Assembly: GCA_963799045.1 (NCBI GenBank)
Contig: CAWCVN010000004.1
Span: forward strand, 186,001 to 250,000
DNA from: DASRSS01 sp963799045
GTDB taxonomy: Bacteria > Actinomycetota > Actinomycetes > Mycobacteriales > Jatrophihabitantaceae
Direction of reading: 5' to 3'
DNA: 64,000 nt
This document shows positions 15,515 through 23,621 of this stretch, piece after piece; position 1 is the stretch's first letter; every line of letters begins with the position of its first letter. The notes beneath the pieces were generated by a model. That model worked only from the letters and a program-made list of their open reading frames with translations. It had not been told where the DNA came from and made no database searches. The position numbers and the translations under genes are program-made.

Positions 15515-16248
15515 GTGCGGGCACCTCCGTTGAAGCTCAGGGCGTCACCGGTGGCGGTGAACCGCTCGGCGAGCCCGGCCAGGTTCCGCACGAACACGCG
15601 CACCTCCGCGATGGCGGAGCGCTCCTGGTCACCGCTGATCGCCGCCAGCGCCAGGCCGGTGAACATCGCGTTGACCGCACGCAGTGCCTGGCCGAGGAAC
15701 GGCACCGCAGTGAGTTCGGGGAAGAACTCCGCGCAGATCGTGGTGGTCAGCTCCGTGATCTCCCCGGGCAGGTCGGCCATCACCGCGCGCAGCTCCGGTT
15801 CGTGGCGCGCAGCGATCGTCAGCTCGAGCAGGGCCAGGCACTCGGGACTGTCGTAGAAGCTCCACAGCACGTCCAGTGCCTCACTCGGCGTGCGCCGTTC
15901 GGGTCCGAGCGCCCGGAACCGTGCCCGGAACTCCGCTGCCCGCTGGTCGATGGACCTCCGGGCGGCGGCGTTGACCAGCTCCGCGCGGGTGGGGAAGTGA
16001 TGCGCGAGGGCACCGCGTGAGACGCGGGCGCGGCGGACGATGTCGTTGGTGGAGGTGTGCCGGTAGCCGCGTTCTGCCAGGCACTCGATCGTGGCGTCCA
16101 GCAGCCGGGCGCGCATCGCCTCGACCCGCTCGGCCTGCGAACGGCGGGCCAGGCCCGGGTGCGCGAGCGCGTGACGTCCCCGTCGGGGCGGATGGCCGTC
16201 CTCATGCTCGGCGCGGTAACCGGCGCTGTGGCCGGCATCGGGGCTCAT
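15511..16248 (-). CDS. TetR family transcriptional regulator
   Basis: About 245 residues with a 35-residue polar N-terminal extension. Then comes the TetR helix-turn-helix: RLLDATIECLAERGYRHTSTNDIVRRARVSRGALAHHFPTRAELVNAA, with the HHF motif after the recognition helix. The C-terminal domain is all helical. ATG 16246-16248 is chosen; an earlier ATG twelve codons upstream overlaps the operator. A 12-base palindrome lies 30 bases upstream. It probably controls itself and the coupled metal-dependent hydrolase. Confidence 0.85.
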   Translation of the reverse strand: MSPDAGHSAGYRAEHEDGHPPRRGRHALAHPGLARRSQAERVEAMRARLLDATIECLAERGYRHTSTNDIVRRARVSRGALAHHFPTRAELVNAAARRSIDQRAAEFRARFRALGPERRTPSEALDVLWSFYDSPECLALLELTIAARHEPELRAVMADLPGEITELTTTICAEFFPELTAVPFLGQALRAVNAMFTGLALAAISGDQERSAIAEVRVFVRNLAGLAERFTATGDALSFNGGART

Positions 16249-16277
16249 GCGGCCGACGGTAGCCACGAGCGGACAAA

Positions 16278-16289
16278 CAGGCAAGCCTG
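16278..16289. promoter_or_regulatory. TetR operator candidate
   Basis: CAGGCAAGCCTG is a palindrome of two 5-base arms with an AA centre, 30 bases upstream of the tetR start at 16248 and between it and the glpD stop. Position and symmetry fit an autoregulatory operator. Confidence 0.5.
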
Positions 16290-16331
16290 CCGGTTGGTTC
16301 GGTCCGCGCCACCGTCCTTGCGCGTGGTGGC

Positions 16332-17894
16332 TCAGCGCGCGGCGAGGGCGGCCTGCGCGGCCGGGATCGCTGCCTGCCGGTCCGCCGGGCTCAGTCCGAC
16401 GCGGCTGCGCCGGTCGAGCAGGTCACCGACGTCCAGCGCCCCCTCGTGGCGGACCGCGAAGTGCAGCTCCGCCGCGCAGGTCTGCACGCCGGGCGCCACC
16501 GGTTCCAGCAGCCGCGGGTCGGTAGCTGCGAGTTCGAGCACGGCCGGAGCCTCGGTGCCGTACCGGTGGACCAGCCGGGCCGGCGCCTCGACGGCGTTCA
16601 GGTGCTTGCGGCCGGCGGCGCCGACGAGCGGCACCGCGTGCGTCCGGCACCGGCCGGCCGTGGCCCCGGCCGCGGCCAGGGCAGCGTCGACGGCGTCCTC
16701 GGCCATGCGCCGGTAGGTCGTCAGCTTCCCGCCGACGACGGTCACCAACCCGTCCGACGACGTGCGCACCGCGTGCCGGCGCGACAGGTCGGCGGTGCTC
16801 CCGCCCTCAGCGGCCAGCAGCGGCCGCAGTCCGGAGAAGGTCCCGATCAGGTCGTCACGGCCAAGGGGCGTTTCCAGCGCGGTGTTGACCGTCTGGAGAA
16901 GAAAGTCGATCTCGGCGTCCGCTGCGACCGGCACATCCGGAACGGGTCCGGGCGCCTCCACATCGGTGAGGCCGACGTAGACGCGGTTCTCGTCGGCCGG
17001 CAGTGCAAAGACAAATCGACTTATCGATGAGTCAACGGGAACGGTCAGCCCGGCCCGCAGCCCCCCGAAGGTCCGCTGGCGCAGCACCAGGTGGGTACCG
17101 CGGCTCGGCCGCAGCTGCACCTCCGGCGCAATCTCCCCGGCCCAGACGCCTGCGGCGTTCACGACCATCCGGGCCGGCAGGTCCAAGCGCGCACCGGTGA
17201 GCGTGTCGGTCAGCACCGCGCCGGATCCGGTCACTTCCGAGACCGCGCAGCGGGTGAGCACCGTAGCGCCGTACGCAGCCGCGGTCCGTGCGATGGCGAC
17301 GACCAGCCTGGCGTCGTCGCTCAGCTGTCCGTCCCAGGCGAGCAGCCCGCCGCGCAGGCCCTCACGGCGCACGGTAGGTGCGTAACCGCGCACCTCCTCG
17401 GCCCGGATCCGGCCCGGGGTGCTCAGCACCGAGTGCGGTGTGCGCGCCGCCCGCCGCAGTAGGTCGCCGGCCAGGAAGCCGGCCCGCACGGCGGCCGCGT
17501 GGCCCGCGCGCAGCGACGGCAGCAGCGGCACGACCTGCGGAAGGGGCGAGACCAGGTGGGGTGCCGTTCGCGTCATCAGCACACCCCGCTCGACCGCGCT
17601 CTCGTACGCGATCCCGATCGCGCCCGACGCCAGGTAGCGCAGCCCACCGTGGACCAGCTTCGAGCTCCACCGGCTGGTCCCGAAGGCCAGGTCGTGTTTC
17701 TCGGCCAGGACGACACGTAGCCCGCGGGTCGCCGCGTCGAGGGCGACGCCGGCTCCGGTCACCCCGCCGCCGACCACCAGCAGGTCGACCGGCTCCGTCC
17801 CGGGGAGCGCGGCCAGCTCCCACTCCCGTCGCTCACGGCTCAGCGACGCCGATCCGGGCGTGGGTCGCGGACCACGCGCACGGGGTGACCTCAC
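16332..17894 (-). CDS. glpD: Aerobic glycerol-3-phosphate dehydrogenase
   Basis: 520 residues, normal for GlpD. The FAD-binding motif is VVGGGVTGAGVALDAATRGLRVVLAEKHDLAFGTSRWSSKLVHGGLRYL (about 40-88), carrying the GTSxxSSKLxHGGLRYL signature. MVVNAAGVWAGEI and DGLVTVVGGKLTTYRRMAEDAVD follow, then a C-terminal cap domain. It oxidises glycerol-3-phosphate to dihydroxyacetone phosphate and passes electrons to quinone at the membrane. It is divergent from an alkyl-DHAP-synthase-like gene whose substrate is a DHAP ester, the same arrangement as glpD1 and Rv2251 in Mycobacterium. The first 20 residues are low-complexity and the true start may be a little downstream. Confidence 0.9.
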   Translation of the reverse strand: MRSPRARGPRPTPGSASLSRERREWELAALPGTEPVDLLVVGGGVTGAGVALDAATRGLRVVLAEKHDLAFGTSRWSSKLVHGGLRYLASGAIGIAYESAVERGVLMTRTAPHLVSPLPQVVPLLPSLRAGHAAAVRAGFLAGDLLRRAARTPHSVLSTPGRIRAEEVRGYAPTVRREGLRGGLLAWDGQLSDDARLVVAIARTAAAYGATVLTRCAVSEVTGSGAVLTDTLTGARLDLPARMVVNAAGVWAGEIAPEVQLRPSRGTHLVLRQRTFGGLRAGLTVPVDSSISRFVFALPADENRVYVGLTDVEAPGPVPDVPVAADAEIDFLLQTVNTALETPLGRDDLIGTFSGLRPLLAAEGGSTADLSRRHAVRTSSDGLVTVVGGKLTTYRRMAEDAVDAALAAAGATAGRCRTHAVPLVGAAGRKHLNAVEAPARLVHRYGTEAPAVLELAATDPRLLEPVAPGVQTCAAELHFAVRHEGALDVGDLLDRRSRVGLSPADRQAAIPAAQAALAAR

Positions 17895-18098
17895 GGTGCT
17901 CGGTGGCTGTCCACTAGCAGCGGCTCCGGGTCGGCAGCGGCGATCGATACGCCGGTGTTGTCGGGCATTGTGCGCCGGCGGGGACCAGGGTAGTAGCTGC
18001 CGGTCTCCGCCACGCCGGCCCGAGCCGCGGAGCGTCGAGTTGCGCGGTGGGTCGACCTCGCTGCGATGATCTGCGGGAAGTCTCGGAAAGGCGGCGCG

Positions 18099-19709
18099 GT
18101 GAGCGAGTCAGACCTGCCGGTGGTGCAGATGCGCCCGTACCGCTGGGGCGACCCGGCGCACGAGGCCGAGCTACCCGAGCTTGCCCGGTCGGCGCTCGCC
18201 GCGCTCGGCGCGCGTCCGGCGCCTCCCCCGGTCGATCCGGACAACGCCCGGCTGCCCGCTGCGCAGCTGCCCGAAGCGGCCCGCGCCGCGCTGGTCGCGG
18301 CCGTCGGCGCGGAGCACGTCCACACCGACCACGCCGCACGGGTGGCGCACACCCGGGGCTGGTCGCTTCCGGACCTGCTCAAGCTGCGCTCCGGCGATGC
18401 CTCCGCGGCTCCCGACGCCGTGGTGTATCCCGGCAGCCACGACGAGGTCGTGCAGCTGCTGCGGGCCTGCAGCGAACATCACGTGGCCGTCGTCCCGTTC
18501 GCCGGCGGCACCTCGGTGGTCGGTGGCCTGGTCGCCGCCCGTGCCGGCTTCGCCGCGGTCGTCGCGCTCGACGTCGGCCGCCTCGACCAGCTGACCGGCC
18601 TGGATCCGGTGTCGCGGACGGCCACGCTGCAGGCAGGCGTCCGCGGGCCGCGGGCCGAGGCCCTGCTCGCCGGGCAGGGCTTCACGCTCGGGCACTTCCC
18701 GCAGTCCTACGAGGGCGCCAGCATCGGCGGCTACGCGGCCACGCGCTCGTCCGGGCAGTCCTCCGCCGGGTACGGCCGCTTCGACGAGATGGTCGTCGGG
18801 CTGGTGCTCGCGACGCCGCGCGGCACGATCCGGCTGGGCACTGCGCCCCAGTCGGCCGCCGGCCCGGACCTGCGGCAGCTAGTGCTGGGCTCGGAGGGGT
18901 GCCTCGGGGTGATCACCGAGGTCACGGTCCGGGTCCGTCCGCGACCGGCGGAGCGTGTGTTCGAGGGCTGGTGGTTCGTCTCGTTCGATGACGGCGTCAC
19001 CGCCGTGCGCAGGCTCGCGCAGGACGGGCCGCTGCCGACCGTAGTTCGGCTCTCGGACGAGACCGAGACCGCCGTCAACCTCGCCGACCCGTCCGCGTTC
19101 GGCCGTCCCGACGCGGGCTCGGACGGCGGCTGCGTCGCCGTCGTCGGCTACGAGGGCACGGCCGCCGAGGTCGCCGCACGGCGCGCGGCCGCGTCCGCAG
19201 TGCTCGCCGACGCGGGCGGGCACGGCCTCGGCCCCGAGCCCGGCGAGGCCTGGCGGCGCGGCCGGTACCACGCGCCGTACCTGCGCGATCCCCTGCTCGA
19301 CGCCGGCGCGCTGGTCGAGACCCTCGAGACCGCGACGTTCTGGTCGAAACTGCCCGCGTTGCGTGCCGAGGTCACCGCCGCGTTGACGCAGGCGCTGACC
19401 GAGCAGGGCACGCCGCCCGTCGTGCTCTGTCACGTCTCGCACGTGTACGAGACCGGCGCGTCGCTGTATTTCACCGTCCTGTGCGCCGCCGCGGAGGATC
19501 CGCTGACGCAGTGGGCGGCCGCCAAGGCCGCGGCGAGCGCGTCGATCCGGTCGGCCGGCGCGACCATCACCCACCACCACGGTGTGGGCACCGACCACCG
19601 TTCCGCCTACCAGGACGAGGTCGGGCCGCTGGCGATCGAGGCGCTGCGTGCACTGAAGCGCACCCTCGACCCCGCCGGGGTGCTCAACCCGGGCGTTCTG
19701 GTCGGCTGA
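18099..19709 (+). CDS. FAD-binding oxidase, alkyldihydroxyacetonephosphate synthase-like
   Basis: 536 residues. An N-terminal FAD-binding PCMH domain has PDAVVYPGSHDEVVQLLRACSEHHVAVVPFAGGTSVVGGL and ASIGGYAATRSSGQSSAGYGRFDEMVVGL. The C-terminal cap ends with ITHHHGVGTDHRSAYQDEVG and LKRTLDPAGVLNPGVL, the HHHGxG motif that distinguishes AGPS-type enzymes from D-lactate dehydrogenases. It is homologous in position and sequence type to Rv2251. AGPS makes ether phospholipid precursors from acyl-DHAP and fatty alcohol; whether bacteria use this protein so is not settled. GTG 18099 has GGAAAGG about seven bases upstream. It overlaps the kinase gene by one base. Confidence 0.8.
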   Translation: MSESDLPVVQMRPYRWGDPAHEAELPELARSALAALGARPAPPPVDPDNARLPAAQLPEAARAALVAAVGAEHVHTDHAARVAHTRGWSLPDLLKLRSGDASAAPDAVVYPGSHDEVVQLLRACSEHHVAVVPFAGGTSVVGGLVAARAGFAAVVALDVGRLDQLTGLDPVSRTATLQAGVRGPRAEALLAGQGFTLGHFPQSYEGASIGGYAATRSSGQSSAGYGRFDEMVVGLVLATPRGTIRLGTAPQSAAGPDLRQLVLGSEGCLGVITEVTVRVRPRPAERVFEGWWFVSFDDGVTAVRRLAQDGPLPTVVRLSDETETAVNLADPSAFGRPDAGSDGGCVAVVGYEGTAAEVAARRAAASAVLADAGGHGLGPEPGEAWRRGRYHAPYLRDPLLDAGALVETLETATFWSKLPALRAEVTAALTQALTEQGTPPVVLCHVSHVYETGASLYFTVLCAAAEDPLTQWAAAKAAASASIRSAGATITHHHGVGTDHRSAYQDEVGPLAIEALRALKRTLDPAGVLNPGVLVG

Positions 19710-20617
19710 TGGCGGCGGGGACCGGCGGGCAGCGGGCCTTCACCGCGCTGATCAACCCGGCAGCGGGGGGCGGGCGCGCGGCGAAGCGGTGGCGCGGCGT
19801 GTCTGAGCTGCTGCGCGCGGCCGGTGCCGACGTGAGGTCGGAGGCGACCCGCAGCCGCGAGCACACGGTGCAGCTGGCTCAGCAGGTCGCCGCCGCCGGC
19901 AGGGTCGTGGTCGCCGTGGGCGGTGACGGGATGGTCCGCGACGTCGCCGGCGGCGTCGTCCGCGGGGACGGCACCATGGCCATCGTGCCCGCCGGGCGCG
20001 GCAACGACCTGGCCCGCCGGCTCGGGCTGCCCGGCGACGCCGACGCGCTGGCGCGCGCGTTGCTGGCCGGTCCGGTCCGCGTTCTCGACGTGATCGAGGC
20101 CGGCGGCGTGATCGTGGCGGGCAACGTGTACGCCGGCGTCGACGCGGTCGCCAACGCGATCATCAACCACACCCGCGTGCTGCCGCCACTGCTGGCTTAC
20201 CGGCTCGCGCCGATCCGTGCCGTCGCCACCTGGCGGGCGCCCACGTACGCGTTGAGCATCGACGGCCGCAGCCGGGCCGCTGCCGCGCACACGGTCGTCG
20301 TCGCGAACTCCGGCGCCTACGGCCACGGTCTCGACATCGTTCCGCAGGCACGCCCGGACGACGGGCTGCTGCACGTGCTGATCGTCGGCGCCGGGCCGCG
20401 GCGGGCGATCGTGGCCTTCCTGCGCGAGGCGCAGCGCGGCGTGCACGTGCAACGGCCGGAGATCGACGTCGTCACGGCCCGTCAGGTCACCATCACCGCC
20501 GACCGTCCGGTCCCGGTCTACGCCGACGGTGACGAGCTGGGCGCCCTACCCGTCTCGATGCGGATCCGCCCGGCGGTTCTGCCGATGATCGTCGGGCCCG
20601 CGCCGACCGCACAGTAA
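19709..20617 (+). CDS. Diacylglycerol/lipid kinase
   Basis: 302 residues of the DAGK catalytic family. LINPAAGGGRAAKRW at the start, VVVAVGGDGMVRDVAGGVV (the GGDG ATP motif, about 71-89), MAIVPAGRGNDLARRLGLPGD (about 98-118), and a C-terminal beta sandwich ending VPVYADGDELGALP. It phosphorylates diacylglycerol or a related lipid; the mycobacterial homologue Rv2252, also next to the AGPS-like gene, feeds phosphatidylinositol mannoside synthesis. The start ATG shares one base with the upstream stop (TGATG), so the two are coupled. Confidence 0.87.
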   Translation: MAAGTGGQRAFTALINPAAGGGRAAKRWRGVSELLRAAGADVRSEATRSREHTVQLAQQVAAAGRVVVAVGGDGMVRDVAGGVVRGDGTMAIVPAGRGNDLARRLGLPGDADALARALLAGPVRVLDVIEAGGVIVAGNVYAGVDAVANAIINHTRVLPPLLAYRLAPIRAVATWRAPTYALSIDGRSRAAAAHTVVVANSGAYGHGLDIVPQARPDDGLLHVLIVGAGPRRAIVAFLREAQRGVHVQRPEIDVVTARQVTITADRPVPVYADGDELGALPVSMRIRPAVLPMIVGPAPTAQ

Positions 20618-20686
20618 GGCGACAGCGGCGCCACTACAGTCGCCGCTAGTCCTTGTGTCGGTTCGCCGCCCACCCCCGGAGGCCCC

Positions 20687-21100
20687 ATGTTGCACGGCGA
20701 GAAGCGCCGCATCGCTGACCAGCTGGCCCAGTCCGTCGCCTTCGCTCGCTGCGACCGATCCGACGTCGACGCCCTTGTCGCGGCGGGGCGGGAGACCTCG
20801 TTTCCCGATGGCTGGCCGTTCGTGCGCGAAGGCACCCCGGCCGACGCGTGCTACGTCCTGCTGTCCGGCACCGCGCGGGTGTTCTCCGGACGCCACGAGA
20901 TCGCCGTGCTGGGCATCGGCGACATCATCGGCGAGGGGGCTCTGCTCGAGGGTGGCCAGCGCAGCGCGACCGTGTCGGCCAGCAGCCCGTGCAAGGCGCT
21001 GCGCGTCGAGTACGACGAGCTGCGCGAGCTTCTCGCCGCCCGGCCGCACCTGCGCGAGACGATGGTGGCCGTCTACCGCTCCCGTCACCCCGCCGAGTGA
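20687..21100 (+). CDS. Cyclic-nucleotide-binding domain protein
   Basis: 137 residues, a stand-alone Crp-like effector domain. FPDGWPFVREGTPADACYVLLSGTARVF, then IAVLGIGDIIGEGALLEGGQRSATVSASSPCKALRVEYDELRELLAARP, corresponding to the phosphate-binding cassette (GEGALL...RSATV). There is no DNA-binding domain, so it is a cAMP/cGMP sensor acting on a partner rather than a transcription factor. GGAGG lies five bases before ATG. It follows the lipid kinase after 69 bases and may belong to the same transcript. The IS110 element is inserted shortly downstream. Confidence 0.8.
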   Translation: MLHGEKRRIADQLAQSVAFARCDRSDVDALVAAGRETSFPDGWPFVREGTPADACYVLLSGTARVFSGRHEIAVLGIGDIIGEGALLEGGQRSATVSASSPCKALRVEYDELRELLAARPHLRETMVAVYRSRHPAE

Positions 21101-21146
21101 CCAGCAAGCGCCCGCCGAAGCGACCGCCCACCGACCCAAAGTCCGC

Positions 21147-21205
21147 ACCTTGTGCAGCTCAGGGCCACTGGGCGGGCCGATTTACGGCCCTGCCCTGCAC
21201 AAGGT
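21147..21205. repeat. Large imperfect palindrome before the IS110 element
   Basis: Arms ACCTTGTGCAG (21147-21157) and CTGCACAAGGT (21195-21205) pair over 11 bases. After a two-base internal loop, CAGGGCC (21160-21166) pairs with GGCCCTG (21186-21192), giving an 18-pair stem with a 19-base loop. It sits between the cNMP-protein stop and the IS110 leader. It may be the terminator of the upstream operon or a palindromic insertion target, since several IS110 elements insert next to such structures. Confidence 0.55.
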
Positions 21206-21240
21206 CGGCAGGGGTGCGGGATCAGACGGTATGACGTGAT

Positions 21241-21342
21241 CCCTCGTTGAGGGGTTGCGGGCCGGGGCCTCACTCACAAGTGTTCGTGGGTTACCGAGCA
21301 GGGGCCGCCTGCTCGGCCTATCCAACAGTTGTGGGAGGCCCC
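21241..21342 (+). ncRNA. Candidate bridge RNA in the IS110 left end
   Basis: The bases just before the transposase fold into three nested elements. First, a 5' hairpin CCCTC-GTT-GAGGG (21241-21253). Second, a long-range stem GGGGCCTC (21264-21271) with GAGGCCCC (21335-21342), closing the region up to the start codon. Third, inside it, a 9-pair hairpin CCGAGCAGG (21294-21302) with CCTGCTCGG (21308-21316). IS110 elements with the transposase type seen here encode a bridge RNA in this position that pairs with target and donor DNA. The pairing is visible; expression and guide function are inferred. Confidence 0.5.
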
Positions 21343-21343
21343 G

Positions 21344-22432
21344 GTGGGTTTCGAGCGTACGAGCGTCGGGCTGGATGTTCACGCCCGGTCTGTGGTCGCG
21401 GCGGCGATCGACGGTGCGACCGGCGAGGTGATCAAGGCGCGGTTGGTGCCGAGTGTCGAGGTGGTTATCGACTGGCTGCGGCGTCTGGCCGGTCAGGTCG
21501 CGGTGGTCTATGAGGCCGGGCCGACCGGGTTCGGTCTGTTCCGGGCGTTGACCGGGGCGGGGTTCGAGTGCACGGTAGCCGCGCCGAGCAAGATCGTGCG
21601 CGCGGCCGGGGACCGAGTAAAAACCGACGCGCGGGACGCGCTGCTGCTGGCCAGGCTGCTGCGGATGGGCGAGATCACCGCGGTGCGGGTTCCCTCGGTG
21701 GGTGAGGAGGCCGCGCGGGATCTGGTGCGTGCCCGTGAGGACGCCCGCGGGGATCTGATGCGGGTGCGGCACCGGCTCTCGAAGCTGCTGTTGCGCCACG
21801 GGCACGTCTACTACGGCGGCGCGGCCTGGACCGCCGCTCACGACACGTGGATGCGCAAGATCGTCTTCGAGCTGCCCGGCACGGCCACCGCGTTCGACGC
21901 CGACTACGAGGCCGTGGCGCTGACGTTGGCGCGCCGTGACCGCCTCGACGACCAGATCACCGCGATGGCCGCGGACAGCGAGTTCACCGCGATCACCCGC
22001 CGGCTGTGCTGTCTGCGTGGCGTGTCGACGTTGACCGGGTTCGCGTTGGCGGTGGAGATCGGCGACTGGGCCCGCTTCAGCGGCGCCAGCATCGGCGCCT
22101 ACCTGGGCCTGACCCCGTCCGAGCATTCCAGCGGCGAATCCCGCCGCCAGGGCGGCATCACCAAGACCGGCAACACCCACGCCCGCCGGCTGCTCGTCGA
22201 GGCAGCCTGGCACCACAAGCCGCGTTACCGAGTCGGCGCGACGATGCAAGGGCGCTGGGACGCCGCCCCGGCCCCGGCGCGAGCCCGCGGCCACGCCGGC
22301 AACCAACGCCTGCACCAGCAGTGGAACCGCTTCACCGAACGCAAGAAGCGACCGGTGATCGCCAACGTCGCGATCGCCCGCGAGCTGGCCGGCTGGTGCT
22401 GGTCACTAGCCGTCCTGCCCGAGCTGGAGTAA
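21344..22432 (+). CDS. IS110 family transposase (DEDD recombinase)
   Basis: 362 residues from GTG 21344, which has GGGAGG seven bases upstream. The RuvC-like DEDD catalytic residues are D11 (SVGLDVH), E57 (VVYEAGPTG), D95 and D98 (VKTDARDALLLARLL). The C-terminal Tnp_IS116 domain has GVSTLTGFALAVEIGDWARFSGASIGAYLGLTPSEHSSG followed by GGITKTGNTHARRLLVEAAWHH, carrying the conserved serine region. The domains, length and spacing are intact, so the enzyme may be active. It recombines DNA guided by an element-encoded RNA in characterised relatives. Confidence 0.93.
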   Translation: MGFERTSVGLDVHARSVVAAAIDGATGEVIKARLVPSVEVVIDWLRRLAGQVAVVYEAGPTGFGLFRALTGAGFECTVAAPSKIVRAAGDRVKTDARDALLLARLLRMGEITAVRVPSVGEEAARDLVRAREDARGDLMRVRHRLSKLLLRHGHVYYGGAAWTAAHDTWMRKIVFELPGTATAFDADYEAVALTLARRDRLDDQITAMAADSEFTAITRRLCCLRGVSTLTGFALAVEIGDWARFSGASIGAYLGLTPSEHSSGESRRQGGITKTGNTHARRLLVEAAWHHKPRYRVGATMQGRWDAAPAPARARGHAGNQRLHQQWNRFTERKKRPVIANVAIARELAGWCWSLAVLPELE

Positions 22433-22672
22433 CCAACCGGCTCACCCGCACTTGCCTCGACTGCACCGCACGGGCGCAGCGCGAGGAGCGACCCGCGATT
22501 CGGCTGTGAGCAGCACCCCGGGCACCCGGCATGCCACGCTCGACCTCAGACAGCGGCGAAGCTCCCATCGAACAGCCCGTCATGCGGTAACCAACCCGCG
22601 AATATCAGCCTGGACCGCGCGTCGACCAAAACGACACGCGCACCCGTCCACAGCAGCACCGAGGACAAGAAC

Positions 22673-22709
22673 GAGGCGCCGCCCGAGCAGCCAGCCCGAG
22701 CGGCGCCTC
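22673..22709. repeat. Stem-loop near the IS110 right end
   Basis: GAGGCGCCGC (22673-22682) pairs perfectly with GCGGCGCCTC (22700-22709) around a 17-base loop. It lies 240 bases after the transposase stop and 32 bases before the phosphatase stop codon. It could terminate transcripts from both sides or be a structural part of the element's right end. The remaining bases 22433-22672 hold no gene I can support. Confidence 0.5.
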
Positions 22710-22740
22710 ACCATGCCCACTTGACAAAATCAGCTACATA

Positions 22741-23538
22741 TCAGCCGAGCAGGTGATCGCGCAAGGCCCCGGCGTCGCGCTCGGTCCAGCCGTGCTGCCG
22801 TAACCATCCGCCCGCCCCGCCGAAGTCGCTGCCGAGCGCCTCGAGCAGCCGCATCATCGTCTCCGGCTGGGGTCGATGCTTGTCGATCGACTGCCCGGAC
22901 AGGTCGTCGGCGTAGGTCGGCGAGGACAGCAGGCGGGCGAAGATCGCCTCGATCCGCTCGGCGCTGAGCGCGTAGTCGGCAACGATCGCCTCCGGCTCGA
23001 CGCCCACCTCGGCCAACGTCAGGGCGGTCACGACGCCGGTCCGGTCCTTGCCGGCGGCGCAGTGGACGACGGTCGCGCCGTCGGTGTGCGCGACCAGCCG
23101 CAGGGCCGAGATCACCGAGTCGGCGCGGTCGTGCAGGTAGCCCAGGTAGATCGCCGCCACGCCACGCCGCTCCTGCCCGTCCCGGTCGCGCTCGCGCCAC
23201 GGTAGGACGGGGGGCGCGCCGGCCGGGGTCTGCGCCGCGACGTCGGTGGTGCGTCCCGACTCGGGGAACAGGGAGAAGTGCGCGACCGTAACCAGCGGTT
23301 CTCGCGTCAAGGGGCCGGGGCCCTCCGCATCGACCTCGACCTGGGTACGCAGGTCCGCGACCGCGCGAACCTGACGCTCGTCGATGAGGGTACGGACATC
23401 CTCGGGGCTCAGGCCCTGCAGATTGTCCGAGCGGATCAGGCGGTTCGGCTGCACCTCGCGCCCACCGGAGGTCGGCAGTCCGCCGAGGTCGCGCACGTTG
23501 GCCGCGCCCGAGAGCTCGATCCAGCGCGAGTCAGCCAT
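22741..23538 (-). CDS. Tyrosine/dual-specificity protein phosphatase (PtpB-like)
   Basis: 265 residues. The N-terminal segment ELSGAANVRDLGGLPTSGGREVQPNRLIRSDNL is the opening of the Y_phosphatase3 family. The active site is VVHCAAGKDRTGVV with C160 and R166 (CX5R); the AGKDR version of the loop is that of the MptpB group, which also uses phosphoinositides. The general acid region is less clear. There is no signal peptide, although homologues are exported by pathogens. ATG 23536-23538. The 3' end abuts the IS110 element without apparent loss of protein sequence. Confidence 0.88.
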   Translation of the reverse strand: MADSRWIELSGAANVRDLGGLPTSGGREVQPNRLIRSDNLQGLSPEDVRTLIDERQVRAVADLRTQVEVDAEGPGPLTREPLVTVAHFSLFPESGRTTDVAAQTPAGAPPVLPWRERDRDGQERRGVAAIYLGYLHDRADSVISALRLVAHTDGATVVHCAAGKDRTGVVTALTLAEVGVEPEAIVADYALSAERIEAIFARLLSSPTYADDLSGQSIDKHRPQPETMMRLLEALGSDFGGAGGWLRQHGWTERDAGALRDHLLG

Positions 23539-23621
23539 ACCCTCGACCCTAACCAGGCCGGCGCGTAGGCGGGACCCGATCCCCCCGGCGGACCGGGCCT
23601 CGCCGCGAATCGCGCCCCCTG

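Larger units (their letters stand above)
21206..22740 (+). mobile_element. IS110-family insertion sequence (ends approximate)
   Basis: The element consists of a structured non-coding leader, the DEDD transposase gene, and about 300 non-coding bases after it that end in a stem-loop and a TTGACAAAA stretch. IS110 elements lack terminal inverted repeats, so the ends cannot be read exactly. Limits are set by the upstream palindrome and by the phosphatase stop codon at 22741-22743, which the right end nearly touches. Confidence 0.7.

Noticed and set aside
22722..22740. TTGACA near 22724 read as a -35 promoter element
   Set aside because: No matching -10 or downstream plus-strand gene; it fits better as part of the IS110 right end.
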